From Hippopus hippopus (lineage: Eukaryota > Mollusca > Bivalvia > Cardiida > Cardiidae), in contig OX328101.1 of assembly GCA_946811185.2 (NCBI GenBank), positions 16,662,122 through 16,726,121 of the forward strand: a stretch of 64,000 bases of DNA, written 5' to 3'. The notes beneath the pieces were generated by a model. The model was not told where the DNA came from, did not search any database, and worked only from the letters and a program-made list of their open reading frames with translations. The translations under genes and the position numbers were made by a program. Of this stretch, positions 48,351 through 59,647 are shown in pieces (within the stretch, counting starts at the first letter, position 1; each line of letters starts with the position of its first letter).

Positions 48351-49331
48351 CTAAAGTGTCATTGTTCTCAGACGCCTCGGTCACTGATGGTTGCGGAGTA
48401 GTCGTACTTGTTGATGAATTTGTTGGAGAACCAATAGATGTTGTGTATCGCGTTATTGTTGATTGAAAAAAAGTCGTAGGCGCTGATGTCGTACTATCAG
48501 ATAATATGGTTGTTGAAGCAATATCTGATCCCGTAGTAGAATGTATAGTTGTTGGTGCGCTTGAAGTTGTTGTGCCAACAGGTAAGGTGGTTAATGGTAC
48601 GCTCGAAGTTCTTGTCCTGTGAGATAAAGTGGTTGTAGGGGCAGTAATGCTTGAAGATGCGCCTGATTCCGTTGTAGGAGGTGTAGTTGTTTGTGCATAC
48701 GATGTCCTTGTACTTTGAGCCGTGGTTGTTATAGGTGCATCTATAGAAGTGGTTGTGTTTGATTCCGTTATACTTGAAATAAAGCTGCTTGTGACGTCTG
48801 ATTGTGTAGCCATTAATGTCGTATCAGTTGAACTTGTAGTGTGTGACATTGAAGAACCGGTGTTCTGCATTGTTGTTTGTGGAACATTTGTTAGGGTACC
48901 ACTTGAAGTACTCATTGTTGTTGGTGTTTCTTGTGTTACAAAGGTTGAAGGAGTAGTTGTTAATTGTGTGGTTGTCACAGATTCTGTAGTAGATGTCGAG
49001 TACACCGATGTCGTTGTTGACAATTTCAGTGTAGGTGATGAGGGCGGAGCGTTTGAAGAGGAAATGGTCGTGTCCGACAGAGTAGAATAAGTTGTTGTGG
49101 AAGTTGTTGAGGAGTCAGAGGGCTCTGTTGAAGACATCACTGATGTTGAAGTAAGGGTAGAAGGTACAGTGGTTGTCGATGGCACAGCTTCAGTTGTGCT
49201 TGTAGTCATGCTAGTAATTGTTGTGGAATGGGGAGCCGTGCTTGAAGTTGTAATGGAGGGAGATAGTGATGTTTCGGATAAGCAGTGAACTCTTTCGATG
49301 GCTGGACAATTAATGCTGACCTCACCGGGTG
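48351..49331 (-). CDS. Gene B, mucin stalk exon
   Basis: A 981-base exon (327 codons), phase 1 at both ends (acceptor tgtcttgcag, donor ttag|gtaggt). After a short segment with two cysteines (EVSINCPAIERVHC) it becomes almost pure Thr/Ser/Pro with many TTT, TSS and TTTS words and few large residues, typical of an O-glycosylated mucin domain. Codons for Thr dominate and give strong Val-rich shadow frames on the plus strand. A stalk this long would hold the lectin-like head about tens of nanometres from the membrane. Position and phase match gene A's exon at 1,199-1,477. Confidence 0.85.
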
Positions 49332-50511
49332 CTGCAAGACAGTGGTTGTTATTTGGAGGACGTAGACACATGTCATGGCATCAATACTGATAATAATACG
49401 AGAGACATGACCGATATCATTTAAAGAAATTGTTATGCAAGAAAATCAATTGAGGTTGATTACAAGTCAAAGCCTAAATCATAGCATTTGGAAAATTTTT
49501 TATATAAGGAATCTTAACAAAAACATGTTCTTACATTTCATCCCTTATTCTCCCTTTCTGTGCAGGTATTCACTAAAAAATTAGTTAAGCTACTACAAAG
49601 TGATTAATGCATTTGGGTGTACAGTCAAACCTGTATCAATTGAGAAAGCACATAAGCTAGAGTAAAATGTGGTGCTTGCTAAATTCGAGTCCATTTCAAC
49701 ACACATGACTTTTCTGGATACATGGTATACGTTTTTGCATTTTGCTTGCTTAATATACGTGATCAGTTAAACAGGTTTTGCTGTTAATACGAGCCAGGGG
49801 TTGATCTAGTGCTATTGCAATATCAGATATCCAAATATACTTTCAATTCTCTATCTGACAGACTAGTTGTCCAGCAGAGCTTTTGTAGCAGTCGTAGGAC
49901 CTAAACAATGTTTTTTTGAATCAAGGATGAAGCTGTTGTTTTTTTTGCATACCTTTTACGTCTTTTTCTACAATATTCCAGTTAAGCAGCAAGTGCACCT
50001 GACCATACATTACTAATGTTTCTTTTCCTATCCGAAGCACTTTTTTTTTTCAAGCATCTGGCTGCTTTTCCAAATGAAAAGAAACGCAATAATTTTTGAT
50101 GATGAGATAGGAATGAATCTTGTTGCTAAGACGTTAGTTTACCATCGGAAAATGTTTACGGTCGATCCATTGTTCAAAGTCGCCCAAAATGAGCGTCTGC
50201 TATCGAATACCGGATGGATTACGTGAGGAAAATGAACTTAAGAAAGCTGTAGTAAGACATTTGCAAACGTAATCGATAATTTGCGCAGACAATACTGTAT
50301 GCGTGGATATATACGCGTGTCGAAAAATTTACGAATTAACGATTACGGACATTTTGCGCAAGGAAATTTTTGACGAATTCAAGACACTCGTTATTTGTTG
50401 GTATACTTGTAAAATATGCGAACAGAAACTTTTGCGAATTTTTCAAATTCGGGAAATCGCAAAAATTTCCACGTCGCAAAAATATCCACTTAGATACGGT
50501 ATTTTTTCTAC
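49332..50511 (-). other. Gene B intron
   Basis: No repeat or gene identified; short T runs only. Confidence 0.5.
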
Positions 50512-50705
50512 CAAAGAAACCAATCCAAAATCTCCCACCATCTCCACCTGTGTTTGTGTTAGTTAAGGTTACGGTCAAATAGCTGTCTGCCGTGGTCGTG
50601 TAAGTGGTTATCCGATACGTATTATCGTGACACGTCCAGTTATATAGAACTTCTCCTGTCCAGCTAGAGATAGTGAGGTACTGATCAATTGAGCATGATC
50701 CATCC
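50512..50705 (-). CDS. Gene B, CUB-like exon
   Basis: A 194-base exon, phase 2 in and phase 1 out (acceptor ctgttacag, donor tttg|gtagaa). The product starts DGSCSIDQYLTIS, has NWTCHDNTY and ends YLTVTLTNTNTGGDGGRFWI then GFF. It is a clear paralogue of gene A's exon at 2,342-2,520: same DGSC start, same central TC-D-N, same Gly-Gly-aromatic end. Fold assignment to the CUB superfamily is tentative. As in gene A, an unseen exon with phase 1 to 2 must precede it. Confidence 0.65.
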
Positions 50706-51096
50706 CTGTAACAGAATATATAGAAAAGATGATTTGCACAGATAGAGATATATATGATCTTTCATGAGTTGGCGTTTGAGATGTTATTAAGAGAGCCTTT
50801 TGGCGAGTTTAATAACATTTTTTTTTCTTTACGATTTTAATAAAAAAATATTTCAAACGCCAATTAATGTCAGACTCTGCATATATCGTGTAATATCCAT
50901 AAACCCATTCACTTCTATGAAATACGTACAAAATGACGTCAAAATGACGTCACACAAGTGTGATATATAGTGTGATATATAGCTGCAGTGACTTTCCTGA
51001 TGCCTGTATTTGATTCGAGCCACGCGAGAAAATTTGATATCGCGCGAGACAGAAGGTCGAGCGAGATGTCAAAATTTTCTTGCGCGGCGAGAAGCA

Positions 51097-51296
51097 AGTA
51101 CAAACGTCAGGAAAGTTACTACAGGATAATATTCCTTTTATTATATACCTACGCCTTTCATCGAAAAAGTATTGCAATTGTTGACACTTTATTCGAAGTA
51201 CAAACGTCAGGAAAGTTACTACAGGATAATATTCCTTTTATTATATACCTACGCCTTTCATCGAAAAAGTATTGCAATTGTTGACACTTTATTCGA
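51097..51296 (+). repeat. Exact tandem duplication, 2 x 100 bases
   Basis: The 100 bases from agtacaaacgtcaggaaagt to gacactttattcgaa are repeated immediately with no difference that I can see (51,097-51,196 and 51,197-51,296). This is either a very recent duplication or an assembly error. Confidence 0.95.
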
Positions 51297-52968
51297 AGAC
51301 GGCAAGCAAAATAAAACAAATAATGGTGTAGTAGCCAGTAACTTCGTTTTTATGAATGGCGGATGAATATCACATCGTAAAATTTTGACCAATCAAATGA
51401 ATACATACATATTCCTCTCGTGAGTTACGTCATCATGACGTCACCATACCATAATTGGAACCTTATTTCACAGTGTGAAGGATTTTTTTTCCCTGTTCGT
51501 GTCATATCTTATCCGCGTGCGACGCATGTATTTTCTCTGAAAGACTTGCAGGTATATAATAATAAACGTGTATATGATAAGAAAATTTGTGATGGGTACA
51601 TTACACTGAAAACAAGGAAGGTTATGTGATAAATAGAGGATATTTGTTTTTTTCGGTGCGCCACACGTGAAAATATTACCGATGATGTTCACTCGATGAA
51701 ATAAATTTTGATCTTTCACCGAAAAAAGACAACTATTCTATTTATTTCATGCTTTTAACCCTTTTTTGGGAAAACTTACATTAAAATTCAGTACAGTTCT
51801 TTTCGGTAATTCCCCGCGGCGTACCCCCTCCGCATAACAAGGCATTACAGTATTACGTAAAGCGCAAGAAATGTACGGTATATTATGTCATATTTCTATC
51901 TGGTTGAGAGGCACGTGCATTTTACCTGGGTAACTAGTGCGCGGGAACTACTGTTTCTGCCTTCAGTTGAAGAGTTAGAAAATAAAATCGGTATTTTTTA
52001 CTGGTCGTAACCAATATAAATATTCCACCGTTATTTCTCGATGAAGTACCGGAAAGCATGAATATTTTTTCTGTCATACAAGTGCATGTTTGATTGTAAA
52101 TTCATGTTACTTGCTTGCGGCTTTCTGATTTAATCCTGAAAGATACCCATTTACTCATTTTAAGCCAAATGTAACCAATTTCGACGATATGTACCAAACT
52201 ATAGTCATTCTTGTGGCTTCAGTACAAATATTACACCTGGCGGTTGCGAGACTGCATAGATTACGACGGATAGAAAGTGTGATTTTGGACTTGGCTCCTA
52301 TCCACTCGTTCAGTCGAGAATACCATATGATGCTTGTCACGATACTGTGTACGATCCTGTCTTGCATATTCATGTGGCTGTCAAGAAAGTGGAGCCGAGA
52401 TACATTACGACACAGGTCTACTGTTGCAACAATATATGTCCCAAGAACCCAACAGCAATTTACTCGAGGATGTCGGAATTTTATATCGAGAGTGCAGTGG
52501 AATGACAGTACAAATGTAAATTGCGTATGTGCACATTAATATTTAGCGTTTTTTGGACTGTTGAAAGAAGAGGAAAAGACATGATCCTATAAAAAAATTA
52601 GTGCGCCATTTCCCGTGTTGAAACAACAAGTAGTTTAATTTCTATTTTTAGATGGGGGGTATGAAAATGACTCTAGTGATACACTCCCCCATTGTTTACA
52701 ATTTTGACGATGTAATTTTCTTCCGACCAAGATTAATTTCAAATTACAAATCTGAAACTTCTTTTCATTCTTTGGGGCCATAGATATTGCTAATTTATTG
52801 ATTCAAACACATTTCTACATTTGGCTAAAATGAGTAGATGGGGAACTTTAATCTGCTAAATGAATAGAATGAACATTTCCAGCTAATTCAATAAACCGGA
52901 ATATTGCGTCTTCAAAGTGCCTGTTTATAAAAAAAAAAAAAGAAAAAAAAAAAAATTCATCGTGTCGG

Positions 52969-53036
52969 ACAGTGTAGATCTAAGATCAGACTGCAAGTTC
53001 TGTGTAGTCTGATCTTGATCTTCAATGTCCACAAAA
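52969..53036. mobile_element. Hairpin MITE (family 2)
   Basis: cagtgtagatctaagatcag / tctgatcttgatcttcaatg. Confidence 0.7.
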
Positions 53037-53227
53037 GAGTCTTGAGTTGCGCCTATGGGTGAACAGAATATCACTGTCTGTGGATAATAATAGATGCAGA
53101 GTGGGTCGAAGTAGTGGCGGTGGTGTGTGTGATCGTGAAATGTGAACATACATTGATAGAATTTGAAAAAAAAAAATCAATAGAATAAGACTTAATGTAA
53201 AATCCATTGGCGAAAATATGGTATTTT

Positions 53228-53293
53228 GTGGACGGCATAGATGAAGTTCAGACTGCACTGAACTTGCAATTCAATCTTGGATCTATACCGTTG
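53228..53293. mobile_element. Hairpin MITE (family 2), decayed
   Basis: Stem gtggacggcatagatgaagt / caatcttggatctataccgt; only about 190 bases from the previous copy. Confidence 0.6.
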
Positions 53294-53385
53294 ATTTGGT
53301 TAGTCATCCCCTTAAGATGAAAATCCTTTTTAGTTTCGTTGGATTGTATTTACAGTCGTCGTAAGTGTAAATGATTATATGAATA

Positions 53386-53652
53386 TATGGCCTGCAACAC
53401 GCGAAAAGGGGCATTCGGACATTTACTAAAGTGTCGTATCGGATCAGCCTGCGCAGTCCGCGCAGGCTAATCCGAGACGGCTCTTTGCGACCACATTAGA
53501 TTTTGTCCTACAGTAGACTTGCGTGAAACAGAAAATTACATAAAAACGGAAAGTATCGTCTCGGATTAGCCTGCGCGGACTGCGCAGGGTGATCCGAGAC
53601 GACACTTTACGCAAAGGTCCGAATGCCCCTTTTCACGTGTTGCAGGCCATAT
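53386..53652. mobile_element. MITE family 3, second copy
   Basis: Long terminal inverted repeat: tatggcctgcaacacgcgaa at the left, tcacgtgttgcaggccatat at the right. Pairing runs about 35 bases inward (ggggcattcggacattta / atgtccgaatgccccttt). Two internal gcctgcgc palindromes as in 27,515-27,779. Confidence 0.9.
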
Positions 53653-54639
53653 GTCAAACATATTGCTGAATGGAGTAACCACTCATAACGCGAAAGTTGT
53701 TGATGTGTATATTTTACAAGGTGAATGTTAATGTTATATTAGCACGGGTAGGAAACTTCATATTCAGAGCCAATGGCTCTGACGAAAAAAAAATTGTGTT
53801 GGCTGTCTTTCGGTTCCCAAATTATCGGTTCGAAAACAGCCGAAAAACAGCTAAGCTTTTCATTCTATGTACTAATGTGTTCTTACGTTTTTGAATTTCG
53901 AGAAAAGGTGAATGTTCTGGTCTTTCAACGTGTTTTCTACACCATGGAGAGTTGTAGAATGTGTAACAGTGTTGTCTGAAACATTTGTGGGTTGACCGTA
54001 GCCGAATTAATACGTGAAAGACCTAATTTCAGACTGATATTGCCATTAAGTTAGCAAGCAAGAGAGAGTTTTGCTGTCCTAAAAGCGTGAAGTATTGTCT
54101 CAAACTTTTTTATTGGCTGCTGGCAAAGAATTGATAAGAATTAACACAAAATAGACATAAATAAACGAAGGCTCCGATTATAAGAACACATTAGTACAAA
54201 GAATGACAAGCTAAGGTGTTTTTCGGTTGTTTATGAACCAGGAGACCAACACAATATTTTCTCGTCAGAGCCATTGACTCTGAATATGAAGTTTCCTAGC
54301 CGTGTTAGTAGGCTTACTCACACAGCTGTAGCAAGGGAGAGTTCCACGGAGTGAATATGAATATTTAAGCAGCTGTTGGTCTGTATAGAGCAATTCACTT
54401 CCTGGACCGTTGACGATATGTTAGATGATGGGTAGCCGTCGTTCCATAGATAAAGCGTGGAATCCTGTATTGTGTGGGAAGTGCCTGGCGTCATATTGAC
54501 AGCTCTAGATTCTTCAAATATAAATGGACGACGCCTTGTGAAAAGTCTTTTAATGTATCTTCCTTTAGCATTGTATCAAGAAGTCATCGTACAGAGTCCA
54601 TACAAAAAACCAGCCAAATCATGAGACAGAATGGTACTT

Positions 54640-54970
54640 ACAGAAAATTTACTAATATCAAAAGGTGTCGTCCGCGGACTACGCAGACTGAAATTGGTCG
54701 ATACTTGATGTGGATGGACTATACCTTCTTTTCACAGGGCTTTGGTTAAATTAAAAGCAACCGAGATTTTGTACTCTGAATTGAAATTATCAATGTCACA
54801 TATATTTGATCCCTGCTGTGAAAATGGGGCATCATGCTGCGCAGACTGACCTTGGCCGAAACTTTTTGCTGTTGGTCAATTTCATGCATGTCAAAGGAGC
54901 AGTCTACCTCATGATTGCGTTGGTTGTTGGACAAAATGGATTTTATGGATCCATGATAATGTGAAGACTT
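54640..54970. repeat. Fold-back pair of the 'gcatgtcaaaggagc' repeat
   Basis: Two GC-palindrome halves (gcggactacgcagactgaaa and catgctgcgcagactgacct) with outer segments related to those at 3,785-4,140 and 16,115-17,165. Confidence 0.5.
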
Positions 54971-55239
54971 GCTTGGTGCAATGCATCAAGGACATGTATT
55001 AAGCTTACATTTGCCAGAACAGTACTCATTTCTTAGGGCTTTTTCCTATTTCAAAACTGGTTATATGTGGAGCTTGAATAATGAAAGCTCGCTAAATGGC
55101 ACGGACAAGGAAGTAAAAAAGCTACCCTTGGAGGAGTAATTGGTAGAAGTACCCTTAATGTGCGGCGTATAACGTTTTTACGAGCAGCTGTCTGTTTCGG
55201 ACTTGTTGTGGTTTTGTAACTGTAGAATGTCTTGATTTA

Positions 55240-55545
55240 CACTTTTCGTGAAGGACTTTTAAACTGTTATACTCTTGGTTGACACTTTTCGCGAGCGAGG
55301 GAGTTTTAAACCATCATACTCTTTGATTTACACTTTTCATAAAGGACTTTTAAACCATCATACTCTTGGTTTACACTTTTTGTGAGAGAGTTTTAAACCA
55401 TCATACTCTTGGTTTTCACTTTTCGTGAAGGATTTTTAAACCATCATACTCTTGGTTTACACTTTTCGTGAGGGACTTTTAAACCATCATACTCTTGGTT
55501 TACACTTTAAGTGAAGGACTTTTAAATATCCATACTCAATGTCCA
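55240..55545 (+). repeat. Minisatellite, about 7 x 43 bases
   Basis: Unit: ttttaaaccatcatactctt followed by ggtttacacttttcgtgaag. Seven near-copies with small length changes, in the intron just 3' (in gene sense) of the gene B lectin exon. Confidence 0.9.
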
Positions 55546-55686
55546 AATTTAGATAAAAGAAGATAACAAATTTCTTGAAGAAGACAGGTTTTCTAACTAA
55601 TCAACAAATGAACCCATAATTATCATAGCGCATGTGTAATGTTGCAAACTGAGAGATAACACCAAATATTGATGGATTTCACTTAC

Positions 55687-56037
55687 CTGGAATACAGTAA
55701 TAACCCCAAAACATGTAGCTTGTGTTGAAAAATACGTCATCCGAACAGTTACCCTTAGAAGAAAGATCTGGCTGAACACTTGGATTACAAGACTGTTGCG
55801 CATTACAAGTTAGAAAATAGCCCGTAAAGTCGTATAAAGGAAAGTCAAATTCGCAGCTGATCATTCTCCGCTCACAACATGCTGTTATTGTTGGACAATT
55901 GGTGTCGTTCAGTTGAGCTCCAACTGTTATATTTTGAATGGCGATAACGTGTGATTCCGGACAAGCCACGTTCAGCAGATCGTAACTGCAAGTTACATTT
56001 GTTGTGTATTGATCCTCGAACAGTTCACAGTCGCTAC
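55687..56037 (-). CDS. Gene B, SUEL/rhamnose-lectin-like exon
   Basis: A 351-base exon (117 codons), phase 1 at both ends (acceptor aatttttag, donor ccag|gtaagt). Features: ACPESHVIAIQNITVGAQL, matching the 'C...I.I.n..yG' start of SUEL-type lectin domains, then CPTITACCERRMISC, CNAQQSCNPS and a final TSYMFWGYYC that fits the closing strand and Cys. Three possible N-glycosylation sites (NVT, NIT, NTS) are visible. The canonical DPC motif is absent, so carbohydrate binding is inferred only. It follows the signal exon and is paralogous to gene A's exon at 9,031-9,405. Confidence 0.65.
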
Positions 56038-56110
56038 CTAAAAATTTGCAAGTGTGTCAATTGTAACACTTTTTCTTCACTATGTGTACTCTTACATTCA
56101 ACACTATCAC

Positions 56111-56402
56111 GCCGAGCCCCGGTAGCGTAGTCGGTGGCGTACAGGACTCAAGAACAAGGGGTCGCTGGTTCGATCCCCGGCTCGGCCAATTCCTTTCCAA
56201 GGATAGATGATCGTCATTCCGATACTTTCTCACCGCAGATCATTGTTCCGACGACGGTTATGTTGGAAAGCAGGCAGTGGCTTGGAAAGAATATTGTGCG
56301 GAGTACTGGTAATAGACACTCCAGGAAAGCATGGACAGGTGCACTGGCCGCCGTGATATAACTGAAATAATGTTGAAAATGGCGTTAAACACCAAACAAT
56401 CA
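56111..56402 (+). mobile_element. SINE with an almost complete tRNA-like head
   Basis: The first 76 bases look like a whole tRNA: acceptor arms GCCGAGC (56,111-56,117) and GCTCGGC (56,180-56,186) pair over seven bases, B box GGTTCGATCCC lies at 56,168-56,178, and CA follows. The body (cctttccaaggatagatgat) and the conserved tail (actgaaataatgttgaaaat, ggcgttaaacacc) follow directly, so it is a SINE, not a tRNA gene. The ending is a (caat)n-type run. Confidence 0.85.
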
Positions 56403-56534
56403 ATCAGTCAACACTATCACGATTGATATTAAGCCTTAAACTGCTAAATAAAGTTAAGGGTTTCGACGCAACAATAAGGACCCAAATGGAGTTATTTCTA
56501 AGTTATTTTGGGAGAAATATATCTCCCTTTCGGA

Positions 56535-56594
56535 CAGTGTAGATCAAAGATCCGTTCCGTGCAGTCTGATCTTGATCTACATTGTCTGCAAAAG
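56535..56594. mobile_element. Hairpin MITE (family 2)
   Basis: gacagtgtagatcaaagatc / gtctgatcttgatctacatt. Confidence 0.75.
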
Positions 56595-56728
56595 GTCCTT
56601 GAGTCTAACTTAGAAGCCGAAGGGTTAATATACAGAATGAAGCTTGAAGCAAATCTGGACAATACCAATCGATAATAATACAGATGCTATTCTTAAACTT
56701 GACCGTCGTCATCTGATGTTGTTGTATT

Positions 56729-56985
56729 GTATTGGGGTTTAACGCCACTTTAACAGCTAAGGTCATATCATGGCGGTCGGTGATGCACATGTGTTTCCTG
56801 GCTTTCTCACACCAGTACTAACACAACTTTCTTTCCAAAGCCACCGACTACTTTTCTCACTTGCTTCAGCAGAGGTGAGAGGCGAAAATACGCCGGAATG
56901 AAAGTTCGCCTCAACCGGGTATCGAACTCACAACCACCAGGTCATGAGTCCGACACGCTCACCACTGAGCCACCCGGGCGGGCGT
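56729..56985 (-). mobile_element. SINE, minus strand
   Basis: Reversed tail (ggtttaacgccactttaaca), body (cacaactttctttccaaagc) and reversed head ending gagccacccgggcgggc. Near-twin of 23,936-24,186. Confidence 0.75.
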
Positions 56986-57211
56986 CATCTGATAAATTCA
57001 AAATACAGTACGACCAAACCTATAAATACCATGTTTTTCCCCCTGCTTTGTTTCAAAAATCTACATCAGGTACGTAAATAAATGTCTGTATTTGTCCACA
57101 GGGTTCACTGGCAAAATTTTAGACTTGTCCAAATAGATTGATATTACTCACGGCGATATAAACTTGTCTAAAGCGACGATATTTTTCCCCCTAGTTGGTA
57201 GAAAACATTTT

Positions 57212-57263
57212 GGGAAAAGGAGAAAATGCTGGTTACCAGCATTTTCTCCCTTTTCCCGCTATG
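57212..57263. mobile_element. Hairpin-core MITE (family 1)
   Basis: tgggaaaaggagaaaatgct / ccagcattttctcccttttc, a nearly perfect stem. Confidence 0.75.
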
Positions 57264-58224
57264 TTTTCAAAGGCTTTCTTACTGAAGGTATAGAGTTACA
57301 GGAATCAACTCATAGGACCATAGTGGTATCAACTTATGTAGAAACACTTATCTTTTAGGTCTTATTGCAAAATGGTCTCGGAGTAAAGCTTAGTTACCCT
57401 CATTTGTGTTACATAATCTCTATAACAATGTGAATACGATTTTAATCATGAGACACAGATTAGTAACAGTCGGTGAGTGGACAAAATACATCAAATGAAA
57501 CATAGACAGAGGAGAAAATAAAAGAGGGGGCAATAATAATATCATGATAAACATTTTTCACATTTTTCGTCATGATTCCTAACGAACAGAATCCGAAACA
57601 GGTTAGGAAAAACAGGTTGGGTGAGTATTTCACATATGGCAAAACTAAAGGGGCATCTTTTAGCCCCTTTTACATTTCTTTTATCCACATACAAATACCC
57701 TGACCCAATTTTCCAAAGCATTTATGATAGGTCTAGTATAGGCTGTAAGAACTGATCTGGCAAAGCGTGGCTAACCTTTGACATAAGTCGACCAGTTCAT
57801 TTTTCATTTTTCTGGCCTCGAGCCACTTCGGAAATGTTCGTTGTAAATCTACGTAAACACATGGAAACATGGAGTGCATATTCTTTTGCGGTCTGGAAAC
57901 ATTGTGAAAAAAAGTGCTTCTTATCCATGTTGTTCAATTCTCGCGTTCTTTACCTTCATATTGCATTTTAAATGGCTACTCACGATTATTTCCGACTTAC
58001 CTATTTTACCTCAATCTAAAATGCAGTGAACTTTGACATAGGTTCGCCATGCCAGGTCAATTCTTACAGCCATTATTTTCATATCAAACAAATCGTTTCT
58101 TTCATCACGTTTCTGTGTAATACATAATGACTAATTTTACAAATAACAAAATAAATAAATAAATAAAAAAAAAAAAAAAAAAAGAAACAGTTTATTTAAA
58201 AGATGATAACAATAATAAACTTAC

Positions 58225-58282
58225 AGAAAAATAGGCAAAACAATAAAAAAGCCAACTGAAAACAAGTTTTTGTAGAAACCAT
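58225..58282 (-). CDS. Gene B, first coding exon: signal peptide
   Basis: The minus-strand ATG at 58,282 opens 19 codons plus one base up to donor ttct|gtaagt. The peptide is Met-Val-Ser-Thr-Lys-Thr-Cys-Phe-Gln then a hydrophobic stretch (LAFLLFCLFF), a standard signal peptide. Phase 1 matches the lectin exon at 56,037 and the first exon of gene A. This start makes gene B about 58.3 to 45.9 kb long. Confidence 0.7.
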
Positions 58283-58647
58283 TTCGCTTCCTCGGAAAGA
58301 AACTTTCGTACACACAGACATTCAACACTTCCTTTTTTAAAAGTAGACCAGCAATCCCTTTATTCCTTTACTTAACGATTTTATTATTGTACGACCCCAA
58401 AGGAAACAGTTTTGAAAATATTGTAGGATACAGTAAAATGCCCGCCACCAGCATTTTCTCCTTTTCTTTTTCCAGAAATGCCTTCTTAACTTTTTAAATT
58501 CAAATCCCATCATCTTGGTCTACAAATAATTTCAATGTGGACAAGTCTAAAATACTTTGTTTGGTAAAGAGTTGAAAATTAGTGAACCCTTTAACCCACA
58601 ATCCTTAGATATAACGACCACGAAAGAGAAGGCTTCAGAAAACATTG

Positions 58648-58700
58648 TGGGAAAAAGGAGAAAATGCTTGTTGCCAGCATTTTCTCCTTTTTCCCACAAT
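58648..58700. mobile_element. Hairpin-core MITE (family 1), larger element visible
   Basis: Stem tgtgggaaaaaggagaaaat / attttctcctttttcccaca. The body extends from about 58,580 (gtgaaccctttaaccc) to about 58,812 (tttggtaaagagttg). Confidence 0.75.
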
Positions 58701-59481
58701 GTTTTCAACCCTGTCAAAGACAGATATTGTAATCTGAGCAACATTTAATTTGTCGTCTGAAAATGTTTCAATTTTGTTGTGTCGAGATTTTTGTCATTTG
58801 GTAAAGAGTTGAAAGTTAGTTTTAAGTGGCACGACGGAAAAAAAACTGAAGGGCCGAAGATTTTATTTTACCTGGAAAGTGAAAAAAAAAAAAAAACGAA
58901 GAAAGGAACACCTGCTTGTCGCAAGCAGTGACTTCTTTTTCTACATTGTTTTAAAACATTTTCGGGTTTAGAAGTAGAAAAAGTCTTATTGATTGTTTGT
59001 AGTTATGGATTTGCAACTAGATCTAGGTCTTTCGAATGAAATGCTTAATTGATTTCCCTACTCATATATCGCAAGTTACAAGTTTTTGTTTTTCCTTTGT
59101 TTTACATTCACTCATTACCTTATGAAACAAATTTGCAGCAGACGACTTCGAAAAATTCATTGAAAATATGGTAAATAATAAAAATAAATACTCGCGAAAC
59201 GTTGTTGCGGATCGTTTTACATAAGTGAGGGGGAACAAAGGTTTGCTGGAGGTAAAGTGTTGAAGTGTAGCAGATTGAAATATTAAACATACAGTCTTCG
59301 GAAGACAATAGAATGGAATGCTTGATTTAACCCTTTACTAAACGAACCCGTCTTTTAACGACCACGAAAGTTAAATCTACCTCTCTACCCCCCCCCCCCC
59401 CCCCCACACACACACAAAAAAAAAGATTTTGAGTTCCATTTATTTTTTCGTCTGAAAATGTGTTTTATTACTTTCTCCCAC

Positions 59482-59647
59482 TAGAATGACACAACTTTCT
59501 TTCCAAGCCACAGAATATTTATCTCACATGCATCAGACGTTAGAGGTGAAAAATATCTGGAAAGAAAGTTTGCTGCAAACGTGTATCGAGCCCGCAACCA
59601 CAAAGTCACGAGTCAAATACGCTAACCACTGAGTTACCCGACCGGGC
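59482..59647 (-). mobile_element. SINE fragment, minus strand
   Basis: Body cacaactttctttccaagcc and reversed head (cgctaaccactgagttaccc). The tail part is missing. Confidence 0.6.

Larger units (their letters stand above)
50706..55686 (-). other. Gene B large intron with repeats
   Basis: Contains a small fold-back (50,773-50,873), a 100-base exact tandem duplication (51,097-51,296), repeat 52,150-52,900 related to 16,250-16,800, two family-2 hairpins, MITE family 3 (53,386-53,652), a fold-back (54,640-54,970) and a 43-base minisatellite (55,240-55,545). The missing CUB-like exon should be here. Confidence 0.6.
56038..58224 (-). other. Gene B intron 1
   Basis: Holds two SINEs in opposite orientations, a family-2 hairpin (56,535-56,594) and a family-1 hairpin (57,212-57,263). 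The stretch 57,360-58,130 shows nothing recognisable, then an A-rich run at 58,160-58,185. Confidence 0.6.

Noticed and set aside
52189..52539. Plus-strand 116-codon open frame
   Set aside because: Falls in a dispersed repeat inside gene B's intron and has no recognisable motif or counterpart in the related repeat copy.
55240..55545. CRISPR-like array (regular repeats)
   Set aside because: Units are contiguous with no unique spacers, and the DNA is animal; it is a minisatellite. The same holds for 60,345-60,740.
56111..56186. A functional tRNA gene
   Set aside because: The sequence pairs well as a tRNA but runs directly into the SINE body and conserved tail, so it is a SINE head.
45856..58282. 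Genes A and B as one very long gene
   Set aside because: Gene B has its own transmembrane exon, cytoplasmic tail and stop, and gene A has its own signal peptide exon at 12,085.
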